Shown here: in pieces, positions 45,220 to 53,926 of the stretch
How positions within the stretch are numbered: position 1 is the stretch's first letter
Layout of the letters: every line of letters starts with the position of its first letter
Assembly (NCBI RefSeq): GCF_011082085.1
Contig: NZ_CP041063.1
Coordinates: forward strand, 930,001 to 994,000
Direction of reading: 5' to 3'
Length of the DNA: 64,000 nt
DNA from: Bacillus sp. Cs-700
GTDB taxonomy: Bacteria > Bacillota > Bacilli > Bacillales > Guptibacillaceae
Notes under the pieces: model-generated
Told to the model about the DNA's origin: nothing
The model's input: the letters and a program-made list of their open reading frames with translations, nothing else
Databases searched by the model: none
Translations under genes and position numbers: made by a program

Positions 45220-45775
45220 CTGAGACCCCTCCTTTCTCACCGAGACTGGTTTTTAAATGTTTTAACGCTAGCCGAATTCGGCCTTTCACAGTACCCAGCG
45301 GGAGGTCGAACTCTTCCGAAATTTTTTTGTGGGTCATGCCTTTAAAATAAAACATCTCAATTATTTTCTTTTGATCACCTTTTAGTTTTGACACAGCTGT
45401 GCGAAGTATCTGACCTCTTTCTTTCCACTCAACCTGGTCCTCCACTGATGCTTCATCACTATGCAATGCGTCACGTTCCTCTAATTCAAAGTCCGGCTCT
45501 TTCGACTGCTTACGTAAGAGATCAATAGCTGTATGTCTCGTCATTGTAAGTAGCCATGACGAAAACTTACCTTTCTCTTCACTATACTGAGCCTTTCCTT
45601 TCCATAGCTTAATAAATACTTCTTGCATCACTTCTTCAGCAAGTCCTCCATCTTTTACAATTCGGTATGAGAAAGAATATAAAAGTTTTTCATACCGATC
45701 GTAAAGAGACGAGAGAGCTTTTTTATCCTTTGCCTGAACCTTATCATACAGCTCGGCATCGTTAAGTTCTCTCAT
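45203..45775 (-). CDS. ECF-type RNA polymerase sigma factor
   Basis: 190-residue group 4 sigma factor. Region 2 spans about 20-95 (YDRYEKLLYSFSYRIV, EEVMQEVFIKLWKG, FSSWLLTMTRHTAIDLLRK), and region 4 about 125-180 with helix-turn-helix MTHKKISEEFDLPLGTVKGR. The pairing with an RskA-type anti-sigma factor suggests the SigK/SigW-like stress group. Its own promoter target was not identified. The 190-nt upstream region has no obvious regulatory site. Confidence 0.92.
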   Translation of the reverse strand: MRELNDAELYDKVQAKDKKALSSLYDRYEKLLYSFSYRIVKDGGLAEEVMQEVFIKLWKGKAQYSEEKGKFSSWLLTMTRHTAIDLLRKQSKEPDFELEERDALHSDEASVEDQVEWKERGQILRTAVSKLKGDQKKIIEMFYFKGMTHKKISEEFDLPLGTVKGRIRLALKHLKTSLGEKGGVSDESKL

Positions 45776-45941
45776 ATCATTCTCCTTTTCATTGAAACTG
45801 ACGCTAGCCTGAAGAGGCAGAAAAGCTTATGTATAGCTAACGTTACTCAGTCTACTTTAGATGTGTTTTTTTTGAAAAAAATCCTTAGAACCGCATGAAA
45901 CCGTTTAATAATTAACAAAAACACGATTAGACTGTCCCCTT

Positions 45942-45966
45942 TAAAAAAGCCTTCCAATGGAAGGCT
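45942..45966 (-). terminator. Terminator after the HPr-like gene
   Basis: AGCCTTCC/GGAAGGCT stem followed by six T on the minus strand; the stem touches the stop codon of the HPr-like gene. Confidence 0.8.
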
Positions 45967-46211
45967 CACGCTTCTTCAAATAACCCAAGTGAAAGGAATG
46001 CATCCTTAACAGCTGATGAATAACCACCTTTAACATCCAATTCGAGCATCTGATCAGGTTGTAAAGAAAGCGCTAGGACACCTAGAAGACTTTTGGCATC
46101 AACCACCCAATGTTCTTTTTTCAATAAGATCGTTTCCTCAAAACGGCTTGCAGTATTCACAAGTTGACTGGCAGTTTCAGCAAAAACTGGTTTTAACACT
46201 TTTAACTTCAT
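45966..46211 (-). CDS. HPr-like protein lacking the phosphorylatable histidine
   Basis: 81-residue HPr-fold protein. Aligned with HPr by length and by the helix SQLVNTASRF, the GIHARPA active site reads PVFAETA: His15 becomes Phe10 and Arg17 becomes Glu12, so it cannot carry phosphate for the sugar PTS. The regulatory region DAKSLLGVLALSL keeps the serine (Ser41, equivalent to Ser46) with its Lys neighbour. It may be a Crh-like target of HPr kinase, acting with CcpA, or a protein that has lost both roles. Monocistronic with a good GGAGG site. Confidence 0.75.
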   Translation of the reverse strand: MKLKVLKPVFAETASQLVNTASRFEETILLKKEHWVVDAKSLLGVLALSLQPDQMLELDVKGGYSSAVKDAFLSLGLFEEA

Positions 46212-46402
46212 CTCCGCTCTCCTCCCACTTACTCGTAATTCTTTATCTAATTCGAATTATAACATAACTGTCCTTGTCCATAATCTTTAAAACTTTTTTA
46301 GAATGCTATTTCGTGATCAATCTACCTGCTTTTTCATTTACGAAACTTTTCACTTGATGCATGTTCCTGTATGATAGGAATGATTAGAGAAAAAAGAGGT
46401 GA

Positions 46403-47164
<762 letters not shown>

Positions 47165-47170
47165 CTATGT

Positions 47171-47200
47171 GAAAGGCAGCGGTCGTTCCGCTGTCTTTTT
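47171..47200 (+). terminator. Terminator after fabL
   Basis: AAGGCAGCGG/CCGCTGTCTT stem with a TCGTT loop (one G-T pair) and a run of T on the plus strand. Confidence 0.85.
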
Positions 47201-47246
47201 ACTATTATGTACATTTGCTCTAAGGCTACAATTCCACGAGTATCAG

Positions 47247-48161
47247 TTACATAAAATCGAAAAAGTAACGAATCACATGAAAGAAAACAGGCGAAGTATA
47301 TGCAAGGCTGTCTACCCTACTCAAATAACTCTCTTCTAAAGCTTTCGGCTTTTTGCTATCTCCTAATAGCAGGTCGCGTTTCAAAACTGAGATGGTTAAA
47401 CTTCCAAGAAAACCAGCAACGCTAATTAAAATTCCTGAGAAAACGCCGAACAATGAATCAAACGGTGTCAGATATGGAAATAGTGTATAGGCAAACGCAG
47501 TTGTTGCTAGTAACGAACAGAAAAAACCTTCTAACGTGATGTAAGGATTTGAAGAAGGTACGACTTTGCTCTTTCCTGCATATAGCGATACCACATAATG
47601 AACCACATCATTTACTTGAGTTAAAAGAACCAGGAACAAAACGAGATTTGCTCCATATACAGGGGAAGCAATCTGAAAATAAGCTAGATGACTTAAACCA
47701 AAAACCATTAGCATTAAGCCCCATTGGGTCGAACTTACTGATCTCAGAAATCCGAGTGTACCCTTCCCAACTATACGAGGCAGTGGAAGTAATAAGAAAA
47801 CGTATACGGGAATAAAAACGATGAACATACCATACCAATCAATGAATATCCAGTAAAATTGGATAGGTACCGCCACATATGACCATAAAAAAATTCTTCG
47901 ATCAGCTTTTCTTGTTTTCATCATGGAGAAGTATTCTTTCAGCGCAAAGAAACTTAGGACCATTAACGAAAACAGAGAAACGATTGGATTAAATAATGTG
48001 GCCAAACAAAAGACTCCATACATCCCCCACCATGTTTTCACTTTTATTGTGAGCCCCGTAAAATCCTTATTAGGTTGCTTTTTCCTCACAATAACAAAGA
48101 TCGTTTGTGCAGATAGTAATGCAAAGAATATAAAGGTCAGTGTCCATATTGTACTTTCCAG
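47247..48161 (-). CDS. CdsA-like phosphatidate cytidylyltransferase, apparent CTG start
   Basis: Polytopic membrane protein (about 304 residues, eight or nine helices) with the C-terminal CDP-diglyceride synthetase pattern: LTISVLKRDLLLGDSKKPKALE, then SRVDSLAYTSPVFF, where family members have the K-R-D...D-R-x-DS metal site. The first conventional start is GTG at 48089, which has no ribosome site. The frame stays open to a CTG at 48161, seven bases after AGGAGG, and the extra 24 residues make a further membrane helix; an in-frame TAA lies just upstream. The usual His in the GHGG motif is not seen, so activity is uncertain. Confidence 0.75.
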   Translation of the reverse strand: MESTIWTLTFIFFALLSAQTIFVIVRKKQPNKDFTGLTIKVKTWWGMYGVFCLATLFNPIVSLFSLMVLSFFALKEYFSMMKTRKADRRIFLWSYVAVPIQFYWIFIDWYGMFIVFIPVYVFLLLPLPRIVGKGTLGFLRSVSSTQWGLMLMVFGLSHLAYFQIASPVYGANLVLFLVLLTQVNDVVHYVVSLYAGKSKVVPSSNPYITLEGFFCSLLATTAFAYTLFPYLTPFDSLFGVFSGILISVAGFLGSLTISVLKRDLLLGDSKKPKALEESYLSRVDSLAYTSPVFFHVIRYFFDFM

Positions 48162-48234
48162 AAAGGCACCTCCTTACCATGATTGAAATGTTATGTATAA
48201 TGAAAGAAAACGTCAAAACAAAAAGGAGTCGATT

Positions 48235-48786
48235 ATGACTCAAAAAGTATACATTTTACTTTCTGATACAGGAACTCTCTTTACAAAATCGATCAAAAAA
48301 TATACTAAAGCTCCATATAATCATGCCTCTCTTGCATTCGATGATCAATTGCATGATATGTATAGCTTTGGAAGAAAAAAACCGAATAACCCTCTAAAAG
48401 GCGGGTTTGTAAAGGAAAGTGTCCTCACAGGAACATACCGCCGATATCCAAACACAACATGTGTAATTTACGAATTAAATGTCACCGAACGTGATGTAAT
48501 TAAAATGAAGCGGTTACTTACAATCTTTATTAAAAATAAACATCGGTTTCTTTACAACATTCTTGGTGTTCTCGGTGTCTCAATGAATGAACCTATTGAG
48601 TTTAGTAATTCTTACTTTTGTTCGCAGTTCGTAGCTGAAGTCCTTCATCGATCAGGCATTGAACTTTGGGATAAGCTCCCAGCCCTTGTTACGCCTGACG
48701 ATTTTCGAAAATGCGAACGACTCTCCCTCATTTACGAAGGAAAACTATTTGACTATGAACCTATTAAAAAGCAATTATTGAAGTAA
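48235..48786 (+). CDS. Permuted NlpC/P60 (YiiX/YebB-like) papain-fold protein
   Basis: 183-residue soluble protein with the circularly permuted papain-like order: His in YNHASLAFDD (about residue 29) precedes Cys in YFCSQFVAEVL (about residue 129). It has no signal peptide, so it probably acts in the cytoplasm or on membrane-derived acyl/amide bonds; no function is established. ATG at 48235 behind AAGGAG is preferred over an upstream TTG. Divergent from the CdsA-like gene across 73 nt. Confidence 0.75.
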   Translation: MTQKVYILLSDTGTLFTKSIKKYTKAPYNHASLAFDDQLHDMYSFGRKKPNNPLKGGFVKESVLTGTYRRYPNTTCVIYELNVTERDVIKMKRLLTIFIKNKHRFLYNILGVLGVSMNEPIEFSNSYFCSQFVAEVLHRSGIELWDKLPALVTPDDFRKCERLSLIYEGKLFDYEPIKKQLLK

Positions 48787-48844
48787 TCTCACCCTTTATA
48801 ACTTTCCTTATGTGGGTAATTTTTACACATTTATTTATTAATAA

Positions 48845-48869
48845 GGACAGATTCGGATAGAATCTGTCC
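48845..48869. terminator. Terminator between NlpC/P60-like and ppaC genes
   Basis: 10-bp stem GGACAGATTC/GAATCTGTCC with a 5-nt loop between convergent genes; flanking T tracts are interrupted. Confidence 0.6.
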
Positions 48870-48885
48870 TCGCTTGGAGCGTATA

Positions 48886-49815
48886 TTACGATGTAAACGT
48901 TTCTGTTAAAACAGGTACAATTTGTTTTTTACGAGAAACAACACCTTCAAGTACTGCTAGATTTTCGATTAACGTTACGTTAAACGCCTTTTCTACTTGT
49001 CCAGCTTGCTTTCCTAATGCAAGAACTGTGGAGTTGTTTGTCAAAATGTCTGTTACTACAAGAAGGAATAGATCGAGCTCTTTTGCTTCAATCGTTCTTC
49101 TCATCTCTTCTTCCACCACGTCCTGACGTGCAAGTACATCGAGAGTATCAACAACGTTTACCTGAGCTACTTCAACTTTAGCAGGTCCCATTCCAAATTC
49201 TTTTGCATCGAGTGAAATGAGTTCTGCTGGCGTTTTGCTACTCATATCTGCCCCAGCCTTAAGCATTTCAAGACCGTAAGTTTCTGCATCAACGCCTGCA
49301 ATTCCTGCCAGCTCACGAGCTGCAGCGATATCTTCCTCCGTACATGTTGGTGATTTAAAAAGAAGAGAGTCAGAGATAATCGCCGAAAGCATAAGACCGG
49401 CTATATTTTTATCAATCTGTATATTGTTTTCTTTATATAGCTTGTTAAGGATTGTCGCCGTACAACCAACCGGTTCTGCACGATAATAAACAGGATCAGC
49501 TGTCTCAAAGTTGGCGATTCGGTGATGATCAATTACTTCTAAAATTCGTACTCTTTCGATGTCTTCAGCACTTTGTTGACGTTCATTATGGTCAACAAGA
49601 ATAACCGTACTCGCTTCGTTAGAAACCGTTTGAACCATACGAGGAGCTTCAACATTGAATTGATCTAATGCATACTGCGTTTCACCATTAACTGCACCAA
49701 GACGGACAGGCTCTACATCCATACCTAGTTTACTTTTTAAGTCTGCATAAACAAGTGCAGAAGTGATCGTATCTGTGTCAGGATTTTTATGTCCAAAAAT
49801 CAATACTTTTTCCAT
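48886..49815 (-). CDS. ppaC: Manganese-dependent inorganic pyrophosphatase
   Basis: DHH-family (class C) pyrophosphatase of 309 residues. Metal ligands are in [13 protein letters not shown] (His8, Asp12, Asp14), in VDHNERQQS, and in the DHH motif [10 protein letters not shown]; the C-terminal SRKKQIVP motif binds substrate. AAGGAG precedes the ATG. It drives biosynthesis by removing pyrophosphate. Monocistronic. Confidence 0.95.
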   Translation of the reverse strand: MEKVLIFGHKNPDTDTITSALVYADLKSKLGMDVEPVRLGAVNGETQYALDQFNVEAPRMVQTVSNEASTVILVDHNERQQSAEDIERVRILEVIDHHRIANFETADPVYYRAEPVGCTATILNKLYKENNIQIDKNIAGLMLSAIISDSLLFKSPTCTEEDIAAARELAGIAGVDAETYGLEMLKAGADMSSKTPAELISLDAKEFGMGPAKVEVAQVNVVDTLDVLARQDVVEEEMRRTIEAKELDLFLLVVTDILTNNSTVLALGKQAGQVEKAFNVTLIENLAVLEGVVSRKKQIVPVLTETFTS

Positions 49816-49957
49816 TGTTCGACTCCTTTTGAATGAAAAGATTTATGTACTCAATACATATTGTAAAGATCTCTTCCTATAAACTCAATATTATTTCATA
49901 TTATTCTAACAAGAAAAGTAAGGAAACGGATCCCACATAGGAGAATCCGTTCTTATC

Positions 49958-50605
49958 TTATAAAGAATCAATCGCTTTACTAATCTCATGATCTCCTGAA
50001 ATGAGGTCAAACGAGCGACGAATCGTATTCTCTTTTGTTAGTGAAGAAACTACCACTTGAGCTACATCTTCACGCGAGATTGACCCGCTACCGAGGTTTT
50101 CATCAATTGATACCTTCCCTCTTCCGGGTTCATTTAAAAGTCCCCCTGGACGAACAATTGTATAGTCTAATTTACTCACTTCTAACAATTTGTCTGCGTA
50201 ATGTTTGGCTGCATAGTACGGCAGGAGTGACTCATGCCAATTTTCTCGATTGTGCGCCTGAAGGGCACTAATCATAACATACCTTTTAACACCTATCTTT
50301 TCAGCAGCTTCTATCGTTTTTGCAGCTCCATCTAAATCCACTAATAGCGTTTTATCGGATCCCGTACTCCCACCTGAACCTGCGGCGAAAATTACCGCGT
50401 CACTTCCTTTCATAGCTTCAGAAATAACTTCAACCGAGTCTTCAAGACTTGCCACTACAGATTCAATTCCCCTATTAACTAATTCATCTGCCTGCTCTTG
50501 TTTTCGAACCATTGCTTTCAAGGAATGGTCATTGTTGCTATGAAGAAGATTAACAATGTTTTGGCCAACTTGGCCGTTTGCTCCAATAACGAGTACATTC
50601 ATCAT
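49958..50605 (-). CDS. NAD(P)-binding SDR-like protein (YhfK family)
   Basis: 215-residue atypical short-chain dehydrogenase of the SDR_a5/NmrA-like group. N-terminal VIGANGQVGQNIV binds the dinucleotide; downstream are FAAGSGGSTGSDKT, MISALQAHNRENW and YYAAKHYADKLL, then DYTIVRPGGLLNEPG. It resembles B. subtilis YhfK/YwnB; the reaction is unknown. GGAGCG lies upstream of two ATGs. It is followed convergently by nothing and lies 58 nt after the MFS gene on the same strand, so the two may be co-transcribed. Confidence 0.82.
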   Translation of the reverse strand: MMNVLVIGANGQVGQNIVNLLHSNNDHSLKAMVRKQEQADELVNRGIESVVASLEDSVEVISEAMKGSDAVIFAAGSGGSTGSDKTLLVDLDGAAKTIEAAEKIGVKRYVMISALQAHNRENWHESLLPYYAAKHYADKLLEVSKLDYTIVRPGGLLNEPGRGKVSIDENLGSGSISREDVAQVVVSSLTKENTIRRSFDLISGDHEISKAIDSL

Positions 50606-50663
50606 AAAACGCTCCTTTCAAACAATATATGCCTATTATTTCAAACCCTTTTTACTATCGCAA

Positions 50664-51839
50664 CTAACCAGCTTGCTTCTTCAACAAGGATGACACGTTA
50701 CGACGATCTCTAGTCATAGAAAATACCGCTGACGCTAGTGCTAGTAGTATAAACATTCCTCCAACTGTTGCGTTCATTTCCACTGGGTATTGTTCAATAG
50801 CATAAGCACCAACAGAAGATCCGAGGGCAATACCAAGATGAAGAGCCGAATTATTTAAACTTTGTTGAATATCAGATGATTCAGGTGCCAATTCGATTAA
50901 ATAGCTTTGTTGAGCCGGTGTAATTCCCCAGCTTAGCATACTCCAAATCACCATAATAATAAGAAAAAGTGGGAAAGAGAAGGTGGTATAAGGGATAACA
51001 AACATCGCCACTGCAAAAACCATAATTGATATTAGTATGGTTGGCCTTGTACCAAAGCGATCGGAAGCAACTCCGCCTAATCCTCCTCCAGCAACAGCTG
51101 CTACTCCAAAGATTAGATAAACAATACTTACCCAATTTCCCGATAATCCAAGCGTTGTTTTTAAAAACGGGGTGAGGTAGCCATAAAGTGTTAAATGACC
51201 GGTTAGAAACAGAAAAGATGTTAATTGAGCAGTTAAAATACGCTTATCCTTGAGTGTTTTGATTTGCTTACGAATTGAAATGGCTGGTTTTGGCTGGATT
51301 TTTTCCATAAACAAAGCAACCCCAGCCATTGCTAGTACTGTAAGACCAATAATCAGAATAAATGGTGCCTTCCATCCAAAAGCATTTCCTAGCATTAAAC
51401 CAATCGGGACACCTAAAACGAGTGATGCACTGATTCCCATAAAAACAACACCGATTGCCCGTGCGCGATATTCCTGTTTGACGATGTTTGATGCCATCGT
51501 AACGCACAAAACAACTAAAAGAGACCCACTTGCTGCAGAAATGATCCTTGCTGCCATTAACACCGAAAATGTTGTACTTAATACAGCGATGAAATTACCT
51601 ACAAGAAAAATAACAAGCGATAAGAGCGTCAGTTTTTTTCGTTCTATTTTTGCGGTCATCGATAATAGGATTGGCCCCATTACCGCAAACACAATAGAGA
51701 AAACACTAATTAGCAGGCCTGTTTTTCCTAGACTAATCTTTAAATCATCTGCTACTAGGTCAAGAATACCTCCAATAATTAGTTCAACCATACCAACTAC
51801 AAACGAAACGATGGTAAGTAAGTACACGCGTTTATTCAT
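50664..51839 (-). CDS. MFS transporter (DHA1-like)
   Basis: Twelve-helix drug/metabolite efflux-type permease of about 391 residues. The motif A region is AKIERKKLTLLSL (degenerate) and the second-half counterpart GGGLGGVASDRFGTRPTIL is clear; motif C-like GVPIGLMLGNAFGW is near residue 145. The ATG at 51839 is preferred over a GTG four codons upstream. Divergent from the TrmB-type regulator gene over 152 nt, which suggests control by that protein. Confidence 0.85.
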   Translation of the reverse strand: MNKRVYLLTIVSFVVGMVELIIGGILDLVADDLKISLGKTGLLISVFSIVFAVMGPILLSMTAKIERKKLTLLSLVIFLVGNFIAVLSTTFSVLMAARIISAASGSLLVVLCVTMASNIVKQEYRARAIGVVFMGISASLVLGVPIGLMLGNAFGWKAPFILIIGLTVLAMAGVALFMEKIQPKPAISIRKQIKTLKDKRILTAQLTSFLFLTGHLTLYGYLTPFLKTTLGLSGNWVSIVYLIFGVAAVAGGGLGGVASDRFGTRPTILISIMVFAVAMFVIPYTTFSFPLFLIIMVIWSMLSWGITPAQQSYLIELAPESSDIQQSLNNSALHLGIALGSSVGAYAIEQYPVEMNATVGGMFILLALASAVFSMTRDRRNVSSLLKKQAG

Positions 51840-51991
51840 TATTCCTCGCACTCCTCATTCAAAAGTTACCACTAAAAGGGTAACTCTTTTCAAATGATTA
51901 AGCAATAGGAAAATGAAGGTTACTTTCACCCCCTTAAACGGTTGTGCTATCATTATAAGAAATGACCAGTAGAAGCAAGGAGAATAGTGAC

Positions 51992-52750
51992 ATGCTACAG
52001 CAGTTTGGATTTACGCAATACGAAAGCCAGGTCTATGAAGCACTTATTACAATCGATGAGGCTCTCGACGCCACTGCAATTGTCAAACGTTCAGATGTTC
52101 CCCGATCTAAAGTGTATGATGTTCTGCGGCGTATGAGTGAAAAAGGAATGGTATTGGAATCAACAACAGAAAAAAAACGGCTCTATGCTCCTCTTCCACT
52201 TGAATCAGCAATTAAGAAACTTCAGCGAGACTTTAACGAAAATATAACCCAATTAAAAACAATTCAATCTCGTGAAAAAAAAGCTGATGATCGCGTGTGG
52301 ACACTTAAGGAAGAACAGTCCATTCACTCTCTCGTATCAGAACTCCTTCATTCATCATCTTCTTCGATTATTTTTTCTGGTTGGTCGGATGATATTGAGC
52401 AACACATTTCTATACTGGAGGAAAAAGAAGCTGAGGGGGTTTCTGTGGAAATTCATACAATAGGAGAGATGCATTCTAACCTTAAAAATGTTACTACACT
52501 AATACCAGACACAGATCACCAAAAACTGGAGCGAAGTCGAATTGTCGTCATTGATCATCATGAAATTTTGTTTGCTGGAATAGAAGAAGCGAATTGGCAA
52601 GCGATCCATACGAAATCAAAACCACTCGTTACTTTCTTCACTGAATTTTTCTATCATGATATTGCACTAACAGAAATCACTCGAAAGTTTGGATCCACCA
52701 TGATGGAAGATCCCCACATTCGAGATGTACTGTTGAAATTACGTTATTGA
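51992..52750 (+). CDS. TrmB-family transcriptional regulator
   Basis: 252-residue regulator with an N-terminal winged helix (FGFTQYESQVYEALI, then VPRSKVYDVLRRMSEKGMV), a short coiled linker (about 80-105) and a C-terminal ligand domain of the TrmB/PLD-like type (IIFSGWSDDIEQHI, VVIDHHEILFAGI). TrmB proteins generally bind sugars or related metabolites. ATG at 51992 behind AAGGAG is preferred over an upstream ATG without ribosome site. The divergent MFS gene is the obvious target. Confidence 0.85.
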   Translation: MLQQFGFTQYESQVYEALITIDEALDATAIVKRSDVPRSKVYDVLRRMSEKGMVLESTTEKKRLYAPLPLESAIKKLQRDFNENITQLKTIQSREKKADDRVWTLKEEQSIHSLVSELLHSSSSSIIFSGWSDDIEQHISILEEKEAEGVSVEIHTIGEMHSNLKNVTTLIPDTDHQKLERSRIVVIDHHEILFAGIEEANWQAIHTKSKPLVTFFTEFFYHDIALTEITRKFGSTMMEDPHIRDVLLKLRY

Positions 52751-52854
52751 CGGTGTCCCACTATCCTTATCAAGTAAAATTAACAACGCTTTTTATGGAA
52801 GACATGATGCGCATGCCCTTAAAGACTCCTTTCACTTCTACACCTTCTAACTTC

Positions 52855-52887
52855 AAAAAAATCCCCTTCCATGATTATGGAGGGGAT
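52855..52887 (-). terminator. Terminator after abrB-like gene
   Basis: Minus-strand stem ATCCCC-TCCAT/ATGGA-GGGGAT with one bulged A and seven T after it. Confidence 0.8.
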
Positions 52888-52898
52888 GTAACGATCGC

Positions 52899-53204
52899 TT
52901 ATTCGGCATTTAGCATTTCTTCTCTTTTCTTACCTAATCTCATTTCCAATTCTTCTTGTAGTATAGCCATCCCTTCGTGACTGAGCACAATGTTACCATT
53001 TCCGAAAGTTTGGTTATCGTCTAGAATTTCACCTGTAATCATACAGGCCATGTCTGCCTGATACTTCTGTAATATGACCTTGTTTTCACTTGTGAAAATT
53101 TCAATAGGATCTTTCACATTAATATCTAACGTACGTCGCAGTTCTTTTGGAATGACAATTCGGCCTAGTTCATCAATTTTCCTTACCACACCAGTGCTCT
53201 TCAT
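52899..53204 (-). CDS. AbrB/Abh-family transition-state regulator
   Basis: 101-residue DNA-binding protein. The N-terminal swapped-hairpin domain MKSTGVVRKIDELGRIVIPK through ELRRTLDI is nearly that of AbrB and Abh; the C-terminal multimerisation half has the MITGEILDDNQTFGNGNIVL pattern. In-frame ATGs at 53210 and 53204 follow AAGGAGG; the second has better spacing. Whether it is AbrB itself or the paralogue Abh cannot be settled from sequence alone; the GNGNI motif and longer tail lean to Abh. Confidence 0.88.
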   Translation of the reverse strand: MKSTGVVRKIDELGRIVIPKELRRTLDINVKDPIEIFTSENKVILQKYQADMACMITGEILDDNQTFGNGNIVLSHEGMAILQEELEMRLGKKREEMLNAE

Positions 53205-53420
53205 CCTCATTCCTCCTTTTCGTTTTAGCGAACGTCTCTCTATTTCTTTTATCATAATATTGATAAGATTTTAATGCAATGTTTATTGTTCCAAAATTCT
53301 GTAAATTTTCATTATTTCTTACTATTTCACAAGACTTTCCTTTTAATTCTGCTTCTTCACAACATTTAGTTGAAGTTCGCTACCTTTTCTGCATAACCTT
53401 TAATAGTTGCAACCAACTTC

Positions 53421-53457
53421 GTTTAGGGGGTAAACTAATATTGTTTAGACGGTAAAC
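53421..53457. promoter_or_regulatory. Tandem MarR-type operators before the MarR-MMPL operon
   Basis: Two 15-nt near-palindromes, GTTTAGGGGGTAAAC and GTTTAGACGGTAAAC, are spaced 22 nt centre to centre, two helical turns. They overlap a possible promoter (TTGCAA at 53407, TAAACT at 53431) and end 16 nt before the MarR start. Confidence 0.7.
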
Positions 53458-53473
53458 TAGTGGAGGTAACTAA

Positions 53474-53926
53474 ATGGATAAAAAATTATGTGAAGCCGTT
53501 GAGCTTTTTGAAGAAGTCATTATGTATGGAACTGAGCGCATTATACGATCTTTCGAACATCAATTATTTGAAGAATACTCTTCTGAACAGCTCCAGATGC
53601 TTCAAATCATCTCGAAATCTGGTCTTATTTCACCTGGAAAACTCGCAGCCTTACAAGGTGTACATAAAAGCGCGATTTCCAACCGTTACAAAAAACTTGA
53701 AGCGAAAGGACTTTTAACGACGGTCGATTCAGAAAAGGATTTAAGAGGAAAAGCGATTACGCTTACGCAAAAAGGGAAAAATGTTGTTGCTTTATTTAAT
53801 GAAGTTATCTATGAACATGTCGAAAACATCGTATTAAATGATTTTCACGAAGAAGAAATAAATGAATTCTTGCGTATCTTTCGCAAGTTAAGTTCAATTT
53901 TAAAAACAGAAGGAGATGCAAAATGA
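53474..53926 (+). CDS. MarR-family transcriptional regulator
   Basis: 150-residue winged-helix repressor. Core helix-turn-helix ISPGKLAALQGVHKSAISNRYKKLEAKG lies at about 52-80 (key part AALQGVHKSAISNRYKKLE), the wing DLRGKAITLTQKGK follows, and long terminal helices form the dimer. GGAGG precedes the ATG. Its stop overlaps the MMPL gene start (ATGA), the usual arrangement of a local repressor of an efflux pump. Confidence 0.92.
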   Translation: MDKKLCEAVELFEEVIMYGTERIIRSFEHQLFEEYSSEQLQMLQIISKSGLISPGKLAALQGVHKSAISNRYKKLEAKGLLTTVDSEKDLRGKAITLTQKGKNVVALFNEVIYEHVENIVLNDFHEEEINEFLRIFRKLSSILKTEGDAK

